Origin: Streptomyces sp. A3M-1-3
GTDB lineage: Bacteria; Actinomycetota; Actinomycetes; Streptomycetales; Streptomycetaceae
Direction: 5' to 3'
Length of the DNA: 64,000 nucleotides
NCBI RefSeq assembly: GCF_024213665.1
Contig: NZ_JANAVP010000006.1
Location: forward strand, 60,557 to 124,556
The stretch's first letter is position 1, and the number at the start of each line of letters is the position of its first letter. The notes under the pieces are model-generated. The model worked only from the letters and a program-made list of their open reading frames with translations, was not told the DNA's origin and ran no database searches. The translations under genes were made by a program, and so were the position numbers. This document shows, one piece after another, positions 47,014-56,346 of this stretch.

Positions 47014-48033
47014 ATGCGGCAGCGACGGCGGATGGTCCTCAAAGGCGCCGTGGCGATCGGCTCATCGGGGCTGATGAGCAGAGCGCAGCCGAAACGAATC
47101 AGCGTCGACACCCGGCGTCCGTCGTTGGAGGGACTGACCCTCCAATGGCTCGGGGTCGCGGGCTGGGAACTCGGCTTCGGCGAGAGCAGGTTGCTCTTCG
47201 ACCCCTACCTGAGTCGCATGCCCTTCCAGTCGTCCGACGGATCCCTCGATCCGTCGCTCGCCCTGCGGCTGGACCCGAAGGCCGTCACGGCCGTCGCGGA
47301 GCGGAACCTCTCGGGTCCCCCCGCTCTGATCCTGGTCAGCCATGGCCACTTCGACCACCTCGCCGACGTACCGCAGCTGCTGGCCCACCGGGACTGGGCC
47401 GGGCACCGTATCCGCACCCTGTGCGACGAGACCTCCCACCACCTGCTCGCCGCCATGGGAGCTCCGGACCACCGGCTGGCCGAAGTGATCCGGGTCCGGG
47501 GCGGGGAGCACCTCCGGTTCCCCGGCTTCACCGTCGAGGTGCTGCGCAGCCTGCACAGCCAGTTCAGCGACCACGGCTATTTCGCTCCCGGGACACATGT
47601 CGGCCCGCCCCGCGCACCCCGGACGCTCGGGGATCTGATCGAGGGCCAGACCCTGGCCTATCAGGTGTCCTTCGACGACGGTCCGTCCGTCTATCTCTCC
47701 GGTACGAGCAATCTCGCCGAGCGGGAACTCACCGGCCTGCGACCGGACATCGCCATCGTCGGCATGACCTCGCACAGTGCCGTACACCGCTACCCGGAGC
47801 GGCTGCTGAGCGCGCTCGGCGATCCGGCGCTGCTGCTGCCGAGCCACCACGACGACATGGTCTCCCCCCTGCTCCAGTCGGGCGGAGCGCGGCAGGCGGG
47901 CGCGAACACCGGGCGGTCGGCGGCCGCTACCGCCCTGGAGCACGCAGCGGCGGCCCGCGGGGCGAGCGGAACGAGGGTCGTCGACCCCACCCCGCTGCAA
48001 CCGTTCGGCCTGACCACCCCTGCGGGGCGCTGA
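47014..48033 (+). CDS. Tat-exported metallo-beta-lactamase-fold hydrolase
   Basis: A 339-residue protein. The ATG follows GGAGGGG. The N-terminus MRQRRRMVLKGAVAIGSSGL is a twin-arginine signal (RRMVLK). The metallo-beta-lactamase fold has the metal motif His110-x-His112-x-Asp114-His115 (SHGHFDHL), later His residues in LRSLHSQFSDHG and a closing LPSHHDDM. The order resembles UlaG-like or phospholipase-D-like MBL proteins more than true class B beta-lactamases. At the usual bridging-ligand strand it reads YLSGTSNL, where Asp is expected, so one metal site may be altered. It could act on an exported clavam or be unrelated. Confidence 0.85.
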   Translation: MRQRRRMVLKGAVAIGSSGLMSRAQPKRISVDTRRPSLEGLTLQWLGVAGWELGFGESRLLFDPYLSRMPFQSSDGSLDPSLALRLDPKAVTAVAERNLSGPPALILVSHGHFDHLADVPQLLAHRDWAGHRIRTLCDETSHHLLAAMGAPDHRLAEVIRVRGGEHLRFPGFTVEVLRSLHSQFSDHGYFAPGTHVGPPRAPRTLGDLIEGQTLAYQVSFDDGPSVYLSGTSNLAERELTGLRPDIAIVGMTSHSAVHRYPERLLSALGDPALLLPSHHDDMVSPLLQSGGARQAGANTGRSAAATALEHAAAARGASGTRVVDPTPLQPFGLTTPAGR

Positions 48034-48284
48034 CGGCCAGGGCCGCACCCGGTCCCCCGCGTGGAGATGCTCTTGCCGGACTCTCCGCCTGCTCTCCCCT
48101 TCCCCGGGGTCCCGGCACCGCACGGCACTCGATCCGGGCCGATGACCTGCGCGGACGCCGGGAACACCGCAGCGCACTCGTCCGTGGGCCGTTGCGGGGC
48201 ATGCGGATGACGCATAGCTTCTGCGCGTCCTGACGTGTCCCATTCCACGGCGCCTGGTCCCCCAGGCGATTCCACGGCGGTGCC

Positions 48285-49580
48285 ATGCAGATCAGCAAGT
48301 TCCGCAGGGGCGCGACCCGGACCGCGGGTTCGCCCGGGCAGTCCTCCGGCCTTCGCCGGCTGCTGTTCGCGCAGTCGCTCAGCCAGGCCGGATTCGTGGT
48401 GCTGAACCTCGCGATGCCGCTGCTCGCGGCGACCGATCTCCGGGCCACCCCCTTCCAGGTGAGCCTGGTATCCGCCGCGCAGACGGTCGCCTTCCTGCTC
48501 ATCGGGCTGCCGGTCGGAGTCTGGGTGGATCGGATGCGCAAGCGTCCGATCATGATCGTGGCCGACCTCACGCGGGCCGTGGCACTCGCCCTGGTGCCGG
48601 TCCTGTGGGCGTTGGACGCGCTCACGGTCGCCCACCTGTGTGCGGTCGCGCTCGTGGTGGGCCTCGCCACCGTCTTCTTCGATGTCGCCGACCAGAGCTA
48701 TCTTCCGCATCTGGTGGGCCCCGAGGGACTGGTCACGGCCAACGCGCGCCTCGTCACCGTGGATCAGACGGCCTCGGTGGCCGGCCCCGGCATCGCCGGT
48801 CTGATCGTGCAGGCCGTCACGGCGCCGCTGGCCGTGGTGGTCTCGGCGGTCTCTTACCTCGGTTCCGCGCTCTGCGTGGCCCGCATCGAGGACCGACCCG
48901 AGCCCGTCGGCCGGACGCCGCGCGACCGCCTCGGCCGATCGATCGTCCAGGGCATCCGGTACGTACTGGGCCATGCGGTGCTCCGCCCGCTGGTGGCCTG
49001 CTCCACGACCATGACCTTCTGCTGGAGCATGGGCTACGGCATGCTCCTGGTCCTGCTGGCCCAGGACCTGGGGGTGTCCGCCGTCACCATCGGGCTGCTG
49101 TTCACCGCGGGAGGCGCGGGCGGTCTGTCCGCGACCTTCGTCGTACGGCGCATCGTCGAACGGCTCGGTGACGGACGGGCCGTCGTCCTCAGCGTGACCC
49201 TGACCGCTCCGTGCACCCTGCTGGCGGGGCTGACGGGGCCCGGAGCGCGGCTCGCGCTCGTGGCCTGCGCACAGTTCGCCTTCGCGGCGGGACTGGTCGT
49301 CTACAACGTCGCACAGGTCAGCTACCGCCAACGATCCGTACCGGCGGACCTGTTGGGCCGTGTCAACGCGACGGTCCGGTTCTTCGCCTGGGGCGCGCGG
49401 CCGCTGGGCGTACTCCTGGGAGGCGGCGTCGCCGAGCTCTACGGCACCCGGTCCGCCGTCTGGGCGGGAGCTGCCGGCACGGCCCTCGCCTCTCTCTGGC
49501 TCCTCTGTTCCCCGCTGCGCGGCATGCGTGTGCTGCCGCAGCCCTCACCCGAGTCGTCCGTCACCAAGGAAGCCCTGTGA
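48285..49580 (+). CDS. MFS transporter
   Basis: Major facilitator with 12 predicted spans in 431 residues, of the MFS_3 / enterobactin exporter-like type. The loop between spans 2 and 3 carries GVWVDRMRKRPIMIVADL. Conserved FFDVADQSYLPHLVGPEGLV and QVSYRQRSVPADLLGRVNAT are typical of this group. The ATG has only a weak ribosome-binding site. Its stop overlaps the start of a RimK-like ligase (GTGA), so the two gene products are made together, suggesting that the ligase product is the exported compound. Substrate unknown. Confidence 0.9.
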   Translation: MQISKFRRGATRTAGSPGQSSGLRRLLFAQSLSQAGFVVLNLAMPLLAATDLRATPFQVSLVSAAQTVAFLLIGLPVGVWVDRMRKRPIMIVADLTRAVALALVPVLWALDALTVAHLCAVALVVGLATVFFDVADQSYLPHLVGPEGLVTANARLVTVDQTASVAGPGIAGLIVQAVTAPLAVVVSAVSYLGSALCVARIEDRPEPVGRTPRDRLGRSIVQGIRYVLGHAVLRPLVACSTTMTFCWSMGYGMLLVLLAQDLGVSAVTIGLLFTAGGAGGLSATFVVRRIVERLGDGRAVVLSVTLTAPCTLLAGLTGPGARLALVACAQFAFAAGLVVYNVAQVSYRQRSVPADLLGRVNATVRFFAWGARPLGVLLGGGVAELYGTRSAVWAGAAGTALASLWLLCSPLRGMRVLPQPSPESSVTKEAL

Positions 49581-50554
49581 ACAACAGCATCGCCGAAACC
49601 TCCGCACCGCCGAGGCTGGTGTGGATCACCACTCCCGACAACTACGACCCGCACGTGCAGGAGCGACTGCGACGCGAGGGCTCCGAGCGCGTCGGCATGC
49701 TGCGTGCGGCGGGCTTCGACGTGCGCATCGTCCACTCCTGCGACATCGTTCCTGCCTGGAACGGCCGTCCGCGCCTCCTGTGGGGCGAGGAAGACCTGCT
49801 CGCGCAGTACGCGGGTTTCCTGGTCACCTCCTGGACCTGGGATCCGGCCATCGCCCGGCACATCGAGGCCATCACCCGGACCATCCGCGCCTCCGACTGC
49901 GTTCTACTCACGGACGGAACTCTGGATCCCGAAGCCCTCGGCCTCGACAAGCTCGCCATGTACCATCACGCGGCCGCGCTGGGCGCTCCCGTGCTGCCGA
50001 CCGTCTCGGTTCCCTTCGGGCGCTACGCCCGACGCGCCCTGGACGCCGTACGCACGCAACTGCCGGCCGGACCGTACGTGGTGAAACCGCGCTCGATGGC
50101 CAGGGGCTTCGGGGTGCTGAAGGCGGACACGCCCCAGCACCTCGCTGCCTCGATCGACCTGTTGACGCCCGGGGGGCTGGGCTGCCTGGTCCAGCCCCAT
50201 CTGCCCAACAGCGGCGATGTGCGCGTCTACGTACACGAGGGCAAGGTCATCGCCGCGCTGCTGCGGGAGCCTGCCGAGCAGGCGTACCTGGCCAATGTGA
50301 GCCAGGGCGGCAGCGGTTCCGGCTACGAGCCGCCCGCCGAGGTAGCCGACATCAGTGAGCGGCTGGCGCAGAGCCTGGACTCGGACTACCTGTGCGTGGA
50401 CTGGCTGGTCGCCGGGGACGGCCACGTGTTCAACGAGTGGATGACCATCTCGGCCGCCTACGAGGACCTGCCCGACCCGGCCCGGCGGCGCGTCGAGGAG
50501 GCCCTCGTCCATCACATCCGTCGCCGCCTCGACGAGGGGCCCGGTCTGCGGTAA
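49577..50554 (+). CDS. RimK-like ATP-grasp ligase
   Basis: A 325-residue ATP-grasp protein that would form an amide or peptide bond through an acyl phosphate. Signs are the Lys of the ATP site in PYVVKPRSMARGFGVLK, the lid-side GCLVQPHLPNSGDVRVYVHEGKV split over about residues 205-228, and the metal-binding end CVDWLVAGDGHVFNEWM. The GTG start follows AAGGAAG. It lacks the N-terminal extension of the ATP-grasp inside the clavam operon and is not a close copy of it. Coupling to an exporter suggests a small-molecule or dipeptide product. Confidence 0.85.
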   Translation: MNNSIAETSAPPRLVWITTPDNYDPHVQERLRREGSERVGMLRAAGFDVRIVHSCDIVPAWNGRPRLLWGEEDLLAQYAGFLVTSWTWDPAIARHIEAITRTIRASDCVLLTDGTLDPEALGLDKLAMYHHAAALGAPVLPTVSVPFGRYARRALDAVRTQLPAGPYVVKPRSMARGFGVLKADTPQHLAASIDLLTPGGLGCLVQPHLPNSGDVRVYVHEGKVIAALLREPAEQAYLANVSQGGSGSGYEPPAEVADISERLAQSLDSDYLCVDWLVAGDGHVFNEWMTISAAYEDLPDPARRRVEEALVHHIRRRLDEGPGLR

Positions 50555-50982
50555 CGGAATGTCCGGCGGGCTGCGCGCCGCGTACGAGGAGGCGTTGTCA
50601 TGCCCGGAGGTCAGCATCGGCGGGACACAGTCCGGTCCCATGCTGACAGCGCTTCCTCTCCGTCGAGCGCCGCCCGCGGCCGGCGCAGCACAGGCCGTAG
50701 CGCGTCTCCTGGTCCAGGATCCCGAGCGCGGTGCCGGCCTTCAGCCGCATCTGCGCCGTCACGATGTCCGCGTCCTCGAACGACGACCAGTACGACCACC
50801 GACCACGGCAGGCTCCGCAGCAGGGCGGACAGCCCGGCGGTGGCCTGGTGCAGCCGGGCCATTCCGCTGCCGGCGGCGGCCGGCGGGTGGCGGTGGGAGA
50901 GCAACCGGATGCCGATCGGGATCGGTTGCCGCCCCACTGCCGCCCCGCCTGCCGGGACACCGGATCGGACAGTCCGCTGCGA
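50555..50982. other. Intergenic region, no gene recognised
   Basis: This 428-base gap lies between the convergent ligase and GAPDH genes. Frames on both strands are compositionally shadow-like. It is probably the right border of the accessory region, since GAPDH is a core-type gene. I see no terminator or repeat that I can defend. Confidence 0.4.
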
Positions 50983-52428
50983 TCAGACCACCGGAACCGG
51001 GTAGGTCGGGTACTCCACCCCGGATACGTGCTGGACGACGCGGATGACCTGGCAGGAGTAGCCGAACTCGTTGTCGTACCACAGGTAGAGGATGGCGTCG
51101 TCGCCCTCGACCTTGGTGGCGCCGGCGTCGACGATCGAGGCGTGGCGCGAGCCGATGAAGTCGCTCGAGACCGCGTCGGGAGCACTGATGAAGTCGATCT
51201 GGCGCTTGAGCGGCGAGGCCAGCGACACGTTGCGGAGGTAGTCGAGGACCTCCTCGCGGGTGGTCTCGCGCGCGAGCCGCAGGTTGAGGATCGCGATCGA
51301 GACGTTCGGCACCGGGACGCGGATCGAGCTGCCGGTGATCCTTGCCTTGAGGTCGGGCAGCGCCTTGGCGACGGCGGAGGCGGCACCGGTCTCGGTGAGG
51401 ACCATGTTGAGCGGCGCCGAGCGGCCGCGGCGGTCGGAGTCGTGGTAGTTGTCCAGCAGGTTCTGGTCGTTGGTGAACGAGTGGACGGTCTCCACGTGGC
51501 CGCGCAGGACGCCGTACTCGTCCGCCATCGCCTTCAGCGGCGGGACGATCGCGTTGGTGGTGCAGGACGCGCAGGACAGGATCTGCTCGTCCGGCTTGAT
51601 CATGTCGTGGTTGACGCCATGGACGACGTTGGGGACGTCGCCCTTGCCCGGCGCGGTCAGGACGACCTTGGCGATGCCGGGGCGGAGGTGCTTCGACAGG
51701 CCCTCGCGGTCGCGCCACCTGCCGGTGTTGTCGATGAGGATGGCGTCCTTGATGCCGTACGCCGTGTAGTCCACCGACGTCGGGTCGTCGGAGTAGATCA
51801 CCTTGATCTCGTTGCCGTTGGCGATGATCTTGCTGTTCGCCTCGTCGACGGTGATCGTGCCCTGGAACTGGCCGTGGATGGAGTCACGGCGCAGCAGCGA
51901 GGCGCGCTTGACGATGTCCTGGCCGGCGCCCTTGCGGACGACGATGGCGCGCAGCCGCAGGCCGTTGCCGGAGCCGGCCTTCTCAATGAGCAGGCGGGCG
52001 ACGAGGCGGCCGATGCGGCCGAACCCGTACAGGACGACGTCGCGCGGCTCGCGGCGCTCGATCTTGTTGGCACCCGTGGCGCCGACGACGGCCTCGGCGG
52101 TGAACTCCTCCACCGAGAGACCGCGGTCGTCGGTCCTGTACATCGCGGCGAGCATGCCGATGTCGATCTGGGAAGGGCCGAGATCGAGCGTGGTGAGAGC
52201 CTGCAGGAACGGAAGCGTCTCGGTGACCGAGAGTTCCTCACCGGCGATCTGCCGGGCGAATCGGTGGGTCTTGAGGATGCTCACCACCGACTTGTTCACC
52301 AAGGCGCGGCTGTGAAGCAGGACCGTGATGTCCCGCTCCCGGTGCAGCTTCCCGATGATCGGGATCATCGACTCCGCGATCTCCTCGCGGTTCTTCCAGT
52401 TGGTGAACGAGTCGTCATTGACAGTCAC
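50983..52428 (-). CDS. gap: Glyceraldehyde-3-phosphate dehydrogenase, long form
   Basis: GAPDH of 481 residues, about 140 longer than the classical enzyme because of an N-terminal helical extension. The Rossmann motif YGFGRIGRLVARLL occurs near residue 130. The catalytic Cys is in ILSCASCTTNAIVP, a variant of the usual SCTTN signature with an extra CA pair. The His partner and sugar-binding strands (SSIRVPVPNVSIAIL, WYDNEFGYSCQVIR) are present. The GTG start has a weak ribosome-binding site. Such long forms are known in Streptomyces and other bacteria. CeaS in this window uses glyceraldehyde 3-phosphate, so the proximity is noteworthy but may be chance. Confidence 0.93.
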   Translation of the reverse strand: MTVNDDSFTNWKNREEIAESMIPIIGKLHRERDITVLLHSRALVNKSVVSILKTHRFARQIAGEELSVTETLPFLQALTTLDLGPSQIDIGMLAAMYRTDDRGLSVEEFTAEAVVGATGANKIERREPRDVVLYGFGRIGRLVARLLIEKAGSGNGLRLRAIVVRKGAGQDIVKRASLLRRDSIHGQFQGTITVDEANSKIIANGNEIKVIYSDDPTSVDYTAYGIKDAILIDNTGRWRDREGLSKHLRPGIAKVVLTAPGKGDVPNVVHGVNHDMIKPDEQILSCASCTTNAIVPPLKAMADEYGVLRGHVETVHSFTNDQNLLDNYHDSDRRGRSAPLNMVLTETGAASAVAKALPDLKARITGSSIRVPVPNVSIAILNLRLARETTREEVLDYLRNVSLASPLKRQIDFISAPDAVSSDFIGSRHASIVDAGATKVEGDDAILYLWYDNEFGYSCQVIRVVQHVSGVEYPTYPVPVV

Positions 52429-52703
52429 AGGTTTATCTTTCGAGCTAGGCGGCGCTCACATGCTAACCCGCCATCAATTTGATCATTCAAACGGTGCCAC
52501 CTGAGCGGGATGCCGTGATCGGCCCCATGGCCACACCAGGACAGGGATGGACCACTGTGTGGCGCGAACGTGCTCCAATTGGCGAGCATTTGCCCCGGTA
52601 TGATCCCGCGGAGCACGAGGCCGACGCTGGTGCCACTGACGGAGTCGGCATGTCTGCCATCCACGTTGCGGGCGGAATTCCGTCCCAGGCGTAGCGTGAG
52701 CGC

Positions 52704-53054
52704 ATGATCAATGGTGCTCACGTAGTCATCTACAGCCGTGACGCGGAGGCGGACCGTGCGTTCTTCCGGGACGTGCTGGGCTATCCCCACGTCGATGCCG
52801 GCGACGGTTGGCTGATCTTCAAGCTGCCGCCCGCCGAGATCGCCGTGCATCCCGTCGAGGGCCGGGAGTCGCACGAGTTCTTCCTGATGTGTGACGACGT
52901 CAAGGCCACGAGGGAGGAACTGAGCGCGAAGGGTGTGGAGTTCACGCAGCCGGTGAGTGACGAGGGGTGGGGGCTGATGACGGTCCTCAAGCTGCCTGGG
53001 GGCGGTGACCTCGGACTCTACGAGCCGCGACATCAGACGGCTTACGAGCTTTGA
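52704..53054 (+). CDS. VOC-family (glyoxalase/bleomycin-resistance) protein
   Basis: A 116-residue vicinal oxygen chelate protein. It shows the beta-alpha-beta-beta-beta repeats typical of the fold (HVVIYSRDAEADRAFFRDVLG, then CDDVKATREELSAKGVEF) and ends with GGGDLGLYEPRH, where a Glu of the metal site is placed. The start ATG lies seven bases after GTGAG. Substrate unknown. It lies between divergent GAPDH and convergent ABC permease genes. Confidence 0.9.
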   Translation: MINGAHVVIYSRDAEADRAFFRDVLGYPHVDAGDGWLIFKLPPAEIAVHPVEGRESHEFFLMCDDVKATREELSAKGVEFTQPVSDEGWGLMTVLKLPGGGDLGLYEPRHQTAYEL

Positions 53055-53186
53055 CACGGCCGGGTACGGCACCGGACCGAAGAGAATGACCGAGCACCCC
53101 GACCTCGATCCCCAGGCCCGGACCACTGCGGAGTAACGGGGTGGTGCCCCCTGCCGCCGGGGGATGTCGGCAGGGGGCACCGGTCC

Positions 53187-54404
53187 TCAGGAGGCGGCCA
53201 GCGCCTCGGTGGGGGGCAGGCGGGCTGCGCGTACGGCTGGGTAGAAGCCGGCCAGGCCGCCGATGACGAGCGTGGCGCCGACTCCGCCGGCCATGGCCCA
53301 GGCGGGCACCACGGTGGGCCAGCCCTGGTACGTGGCGTAGCCGCCGGTGACGCCGATGCCCAGGAGCACGCCGCCGGCGCCGCCGAGCGCGGACAGCAGC
53401 AGCGATTCGCACAGGAACTGGGTGCGGATCTGCCCGCGGGTGGCGCCGAGGGAGCGGCGCAGGCCGATCTCGGCTCGGCGCTCCAGGACCGAGATGACCA
53501 TGGTGTTGGCGACGCCGACGCCGCCGACGAGCAACGCCACCGCGCCCAGGCCGAGGAGCAGTCCGCTCAGGGTGTCGTCGGTGGCCTCCTTGGCGGCCAG
53601 GGCGTCGGAGGGCCGGGAGACCTCGACGGAGCTGGGGTCCTCGGGGTTGGCGGTGGCTCCGAGCACGGCCTGTACGTCGGTGACGGCTGCACCGTCCGCG
53701 CGAGTGTAGACAGTGCTCGGGTAGCCGTCGAAGTCGAGTTCCCGTTCGGCGGCTTCCCAGCCGACGAACGCGCCGGAGTCCAGCTCGGATGCGAGTTCGT
53801 TGGGCTCGAGGATCCCCACGACGGTGAACCACTCGCCTCCCAGCCACACTTGGGTGTCGGGGCCGGCCGCGGACACCGCCAGTTGCTCGGCGGCCTTGGG
53901 GCCCAGAACGACGGCCGGGTACTTGCCGTTGGCGCCGTTGAGCCACTGCCCGGTCGCCACCTGTCCGCCCACGGTGTCGGGGAGGTCGGTGCGGGCCGCG
54001 TACACGCCGATGCCGCCAGTCTCCTGCTTGGGGATGCGGTCGTTGCGGTAGATCTTGGCGTCTGTCTTGCCGATGGCCGACACCGACTCGACGGAACCCA
54101 TCCTGCCGACCATCTCGACGGCTTCATCGGGCAGATGCGCATCGCCGCCGCCGAATGACTGGCCCGGAGAGACGGTGAGCAGATTGGTGCCCAGTGCGTC
54201 CAGTTTGCGGTTGAGCTCCTCGCTGGAGGACGTGGAGATACCCACGACGCCGATCATCGCGGCGATGCCGATGGCGATGCCGAGTGCGGAGAGGAACACC
54301 CGCATCGGGCGGGAGCGCAGGCCCGAGCCGCCGACGCGCAGTACATCCGACGGGCTGAGACGGGCCGCCTTCGGGCGGGGCCTGGTGGGTGCTGCCGTGC
54401 TCAT
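53187..54404 (-). CDS. MacB/FtsX-type ABC transporter permease
   Basis: A 405-residue permease with the MacB-type plan: first membrane span at about 35-55 (FLSALGIAIGIAAMIGVVG), a large extracytoplasmic domain (about 57-270), then an FtsX domain with three spans. The FtsX signature is in NTMVISVLERRAEIGLRRSLGATRGQIRTQFL, split over about residues 300-335. It ends with GLAGFYPAVRAARLPPTEAL. The ATG overlaps the ATPase stop (ATGA). It works with the upstream ATPase and fusion protein in a tripartite-type export or signalling pump. Confidence 0.93.
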   Translation of the reverse strand: MSTAAPTRPRPKAARLSPSDVLRVGGSGLRSRPMRVFLSALGIAIGIAAMIGVVGISTSSSEELNRKLDALGTNLLTVSPGQSFGGGDAHLPDEAVEMVGRMGSVESVSAIGKTDAKIYRNDRIPKQETGGIGVYAARTDLPDTVGGQVATGQWLNGANGKYPAVVLGPKAAEQLAVSAAGPDTQVWLGGEWFTVVGILEPNELASELDSGAFVGWEAAERELDFDGYPSTVYTRADGAAVTDVQAVLGATANPEDPSSVEVSRPSDALAAKEATDDTLSGLLLGLGAVALLVGGVGVANTMVISVLERRAEIGLRRSLGATRGQIRTQFLCESLLLSALGGAGGVLLGIGVTGGYATYQGWPTVVPAWAMAGGVGATLVIGGLAGFYPAVRAARLPPTEALAAS

Positions 54405-55114
54405 ATGCCGGCCCTCTCGTAGGCGTGTCCCGGGACGCCGGAGTCGTGTTCGATATGGCCGTCCTTGATGCGGACCTCGCGGGGCAGGGATGCGGCGATG
54501 TCGCGGTCGTGAGTGATGATCACGACGGTGGTGCCGGCCTCGTGCAGCTCGTGCAGCAGCTCCATCACGACCGCGCCGGAGCGGGAGTCGAGTGCCCCGG
54601 TCGGCTCGTCGGCGAGCAGCAGAGGCGGATCGCCGAGTACGGCGCGGGCGATGGCGACGCGCTGCTTCTCGCCACCGGACAGCTGGTGCGGTTCGTTGTA
54701 GAGCCGGTGCCCCAGGCCCACGCGGCGCAGGGTCCGTTCGGCGAGCATGCGTCGTTCGCTGCGGGGTTTGCCGCTGTAGAGCAGTCCGTCAGCCACGCTG
54801 TCCAGCGCAGGGACTCCGGGGGCGAGATGGAACTGCTGAAACACGAAACCGATCGTGCCGGCGCGCAGCGCGGACAGCTCACGGTCGCTGAGATCGGCGA
54901 TGTCGTGGCCGTCAATGGCCACGGTTCCGGTGGACGGCCGGCTGAGCGTGCCGATGATGTTGAGCATCGTGGACTTGCCCGAACCGGAGGGGCCGACGAC
55001 GGCCAGGAGTTCACCGCGCCGTACGACCAGGTCGGCTCCGGCGAGCGCGGCCACATCTCCGTACGTCTTGGTCACGCCGGTCAGCTCGATCACCGGTGGG
55101 GTGGCCGGGCTCAC
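54401..55114 (-). CDS. MacB/LolD-type ABC transporter ATPase
   Basis: ATPase of 237 residues. Walker [11 protein letters not shown]-loop [15 protein letters not shown], signature [14 protein letters not shown], Walker [14 protein letters not shown] and the switch His in IITHDRDI are all intact. The GTG start overlaps the stop of the fusion-protein gene (GTGA). The short P-loop style and the TGALDS motif are typical of MacB/LolD ATPases, which transmit force to FtsX-type permeases rather than pass substrate through a channel. Confidence 0.95.
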   Translation of the reverse strand: MSPATPPVIELTGVTKTYGDVAALAGADLVVRRGELLAVVGPSGSGKSTMLNIIGTLSRPSTGTVAIDGHDIADLSDRELSALRAGTIGFVFQQFHLAPGVPALDSVADGLLYSGKPRSERRMLAERTLRRVGLGHRLYNEPHQLSGGEKQRVAIARAVLGDPPLLLADEPTGALDSRSGAVVMELLHELHEAGTTVVIITHDRDIAASLPREVRIKDGHIEHDSGVPGHAYERAGI

Positions 55115-56346
55115 TTGGGAACCCCTACGACCAGGCCCTCGGTGACTCCCTTGCCGGAGACCTCGACCATTCCGCCGGCGAACATGCCGAGCTCGACCGG
55201 CACGTACTCGATGCCCTTGGTGCCGAACGTCTCGAGTGCGTAGCCGCCTTCGCGCAGCGCCACCAGAGCGTTGATCGGGACCGCCAGGACGTCCTTGCGG
55301 GTCTCGGCCTCGAAGGTGATGTCCACCGGCGCGGCCTGGTAGCGGCCAAGCTTCTTGTGGTCCTTGAGTTCGAGCTCGACCGGCAGCGTGGCGTCCTCGG
55401 AACCACCACTGGAAGACCCGGAGCCGCTGGTGTTGCCCTCGGCCGGCGCGGCGGTGGCCGCGGTGCCGATGTCCTTCACCGTGGCGTCGACCGTGGTGCC
55501 GTCGGGCAGCTTGATGGTGGCCTTGGTGCCGTCGTCGACCAGGTCCTCGAACTTCACCTCGAGGTCGACGGTGACGATGCGCTCAGTCCCGGTCCAGGTC
55601 AGGATGTCCCCCGTGGGCGAGCTGCCGCTGGTGGCCTTGACGTCGGCCACGCGCCGCTCACCGGTGGCCACGACCGCGTCCCCCGGCGCGACGGTGCCGG
55701 TCTCTTCGCGGCCGAGGTCTTCCTGCCACGCCTTCACGGCGTCTGCGGTGCCGTCGGTGTACTCGTCGTCCACGGTGAAGCCCGTGTAGCCGAGGGCGGA
55801 GAGGTTCTCCTCCAGCAGCTTCACATCCTTGCCTTCGCTGCCGGACTCAACCGTGCGGTACAGCGGGGTCGAACCGTACAGAAGCGGCACCTTCTGATCA
55901 TCGAGGTTGTACACGGTGCCGCCACGCTTGATGGTGTCGCCCTCCCCCGGCAGCCAGGTGATCAGGCCCGAACCTTTGCTCTGCGCGCTCTCCCCGCCCT
56001 GCGTGTGGGCCTGAACTGCGGTGGCGTCGCCGTAGCCAAGGTTTCCGTTCACGGTCTCGGTGCGCGTCAGCGATGTGCTCTCGACCTTGGCGGTCTTGGG
56101 CGGGCCCGATGGGGCTGCGGAGGCGGACGTATCGCTGTCACCCCCCAGGACTCCGGTCGCGGCGGCGACGCCTGTGGTGGTGACGACCACCACCGCCGTA
56201 GCGATCAGCGAGGTGCGCAGCGGGCGCTTCCTACGGCGGCTGACCGCCGGTGCCTGTCCGCCCTGGCCGTCGCCGCCACGTGCGTCGTCGCCGCTGCCTG
56301 CGTCGTCCGCGGCCAGGACGTTCTCGGTGCTTTCGTGCAGGGTCAC
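55111..56346 (-). CDS. Efflux fusion protein with peptidoglycan-binding domain
   Basis: A 411-residue HlyD/MacA-like protein. The GTG overlaps the previous stop. After a 40-residue cytoplasmic part with basic RRRKRPLRTS, one membrane span (about 49-70) leads to the extracytoplasmic part. A peptidoglycan-binding domain is at about 180-235 (GSEGKDVKLLEENLSALGYT). The barrel and lipoyl-like strands follow, with a Ser/Gly linker near 320. Gram-positive bacteria lack an outer membrane, so this protein probably links the FtsX/MacB pump to the cell wall. Confidence 0.88.
   Translation of the reverse strand: MTLHESTENVLAADDAGSGDDARGGDGQGGQAPAVSRRRKRPLRTSLIATAVVVVTTTGVAAATGVLGGDSDTSASAAPSGPPKTAKVESTSLTRTETVNGNLGYGDATAVQAHTQGGESAQSKGSGLITWLPGEGDTIKRGGTVYNLDDQKVPLLYGSTPLYRTVESGSEGKDVKLLEENLSALGYTGFTVDDEYTDGTADAVKAWQEDLGREETGTVAPGDAVVATGERRVADVKATSGSSPTGDILTWTGTERIVTVDLEVKFEDLVDDGTKATIKLPDGTTVDATVKDIGTAATAAPAEGNTSGSGSSSGGSEDATLPVELELKDHKKLGRYQAAPVDITFEAETRKDVLAVPINALVALREGGYALETFGTKGIEYVPVELGMFAGGMVEVSGKGVTEGLVVGVPK

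Noticed and set aside
50598..50990. Possible gene fragment on the minus strand with a DADIVTAQMRLKAG stretch
   Set aside because: No start with a ribosome-binding site, no family recognised, and the composition matches shadow frames nearby.
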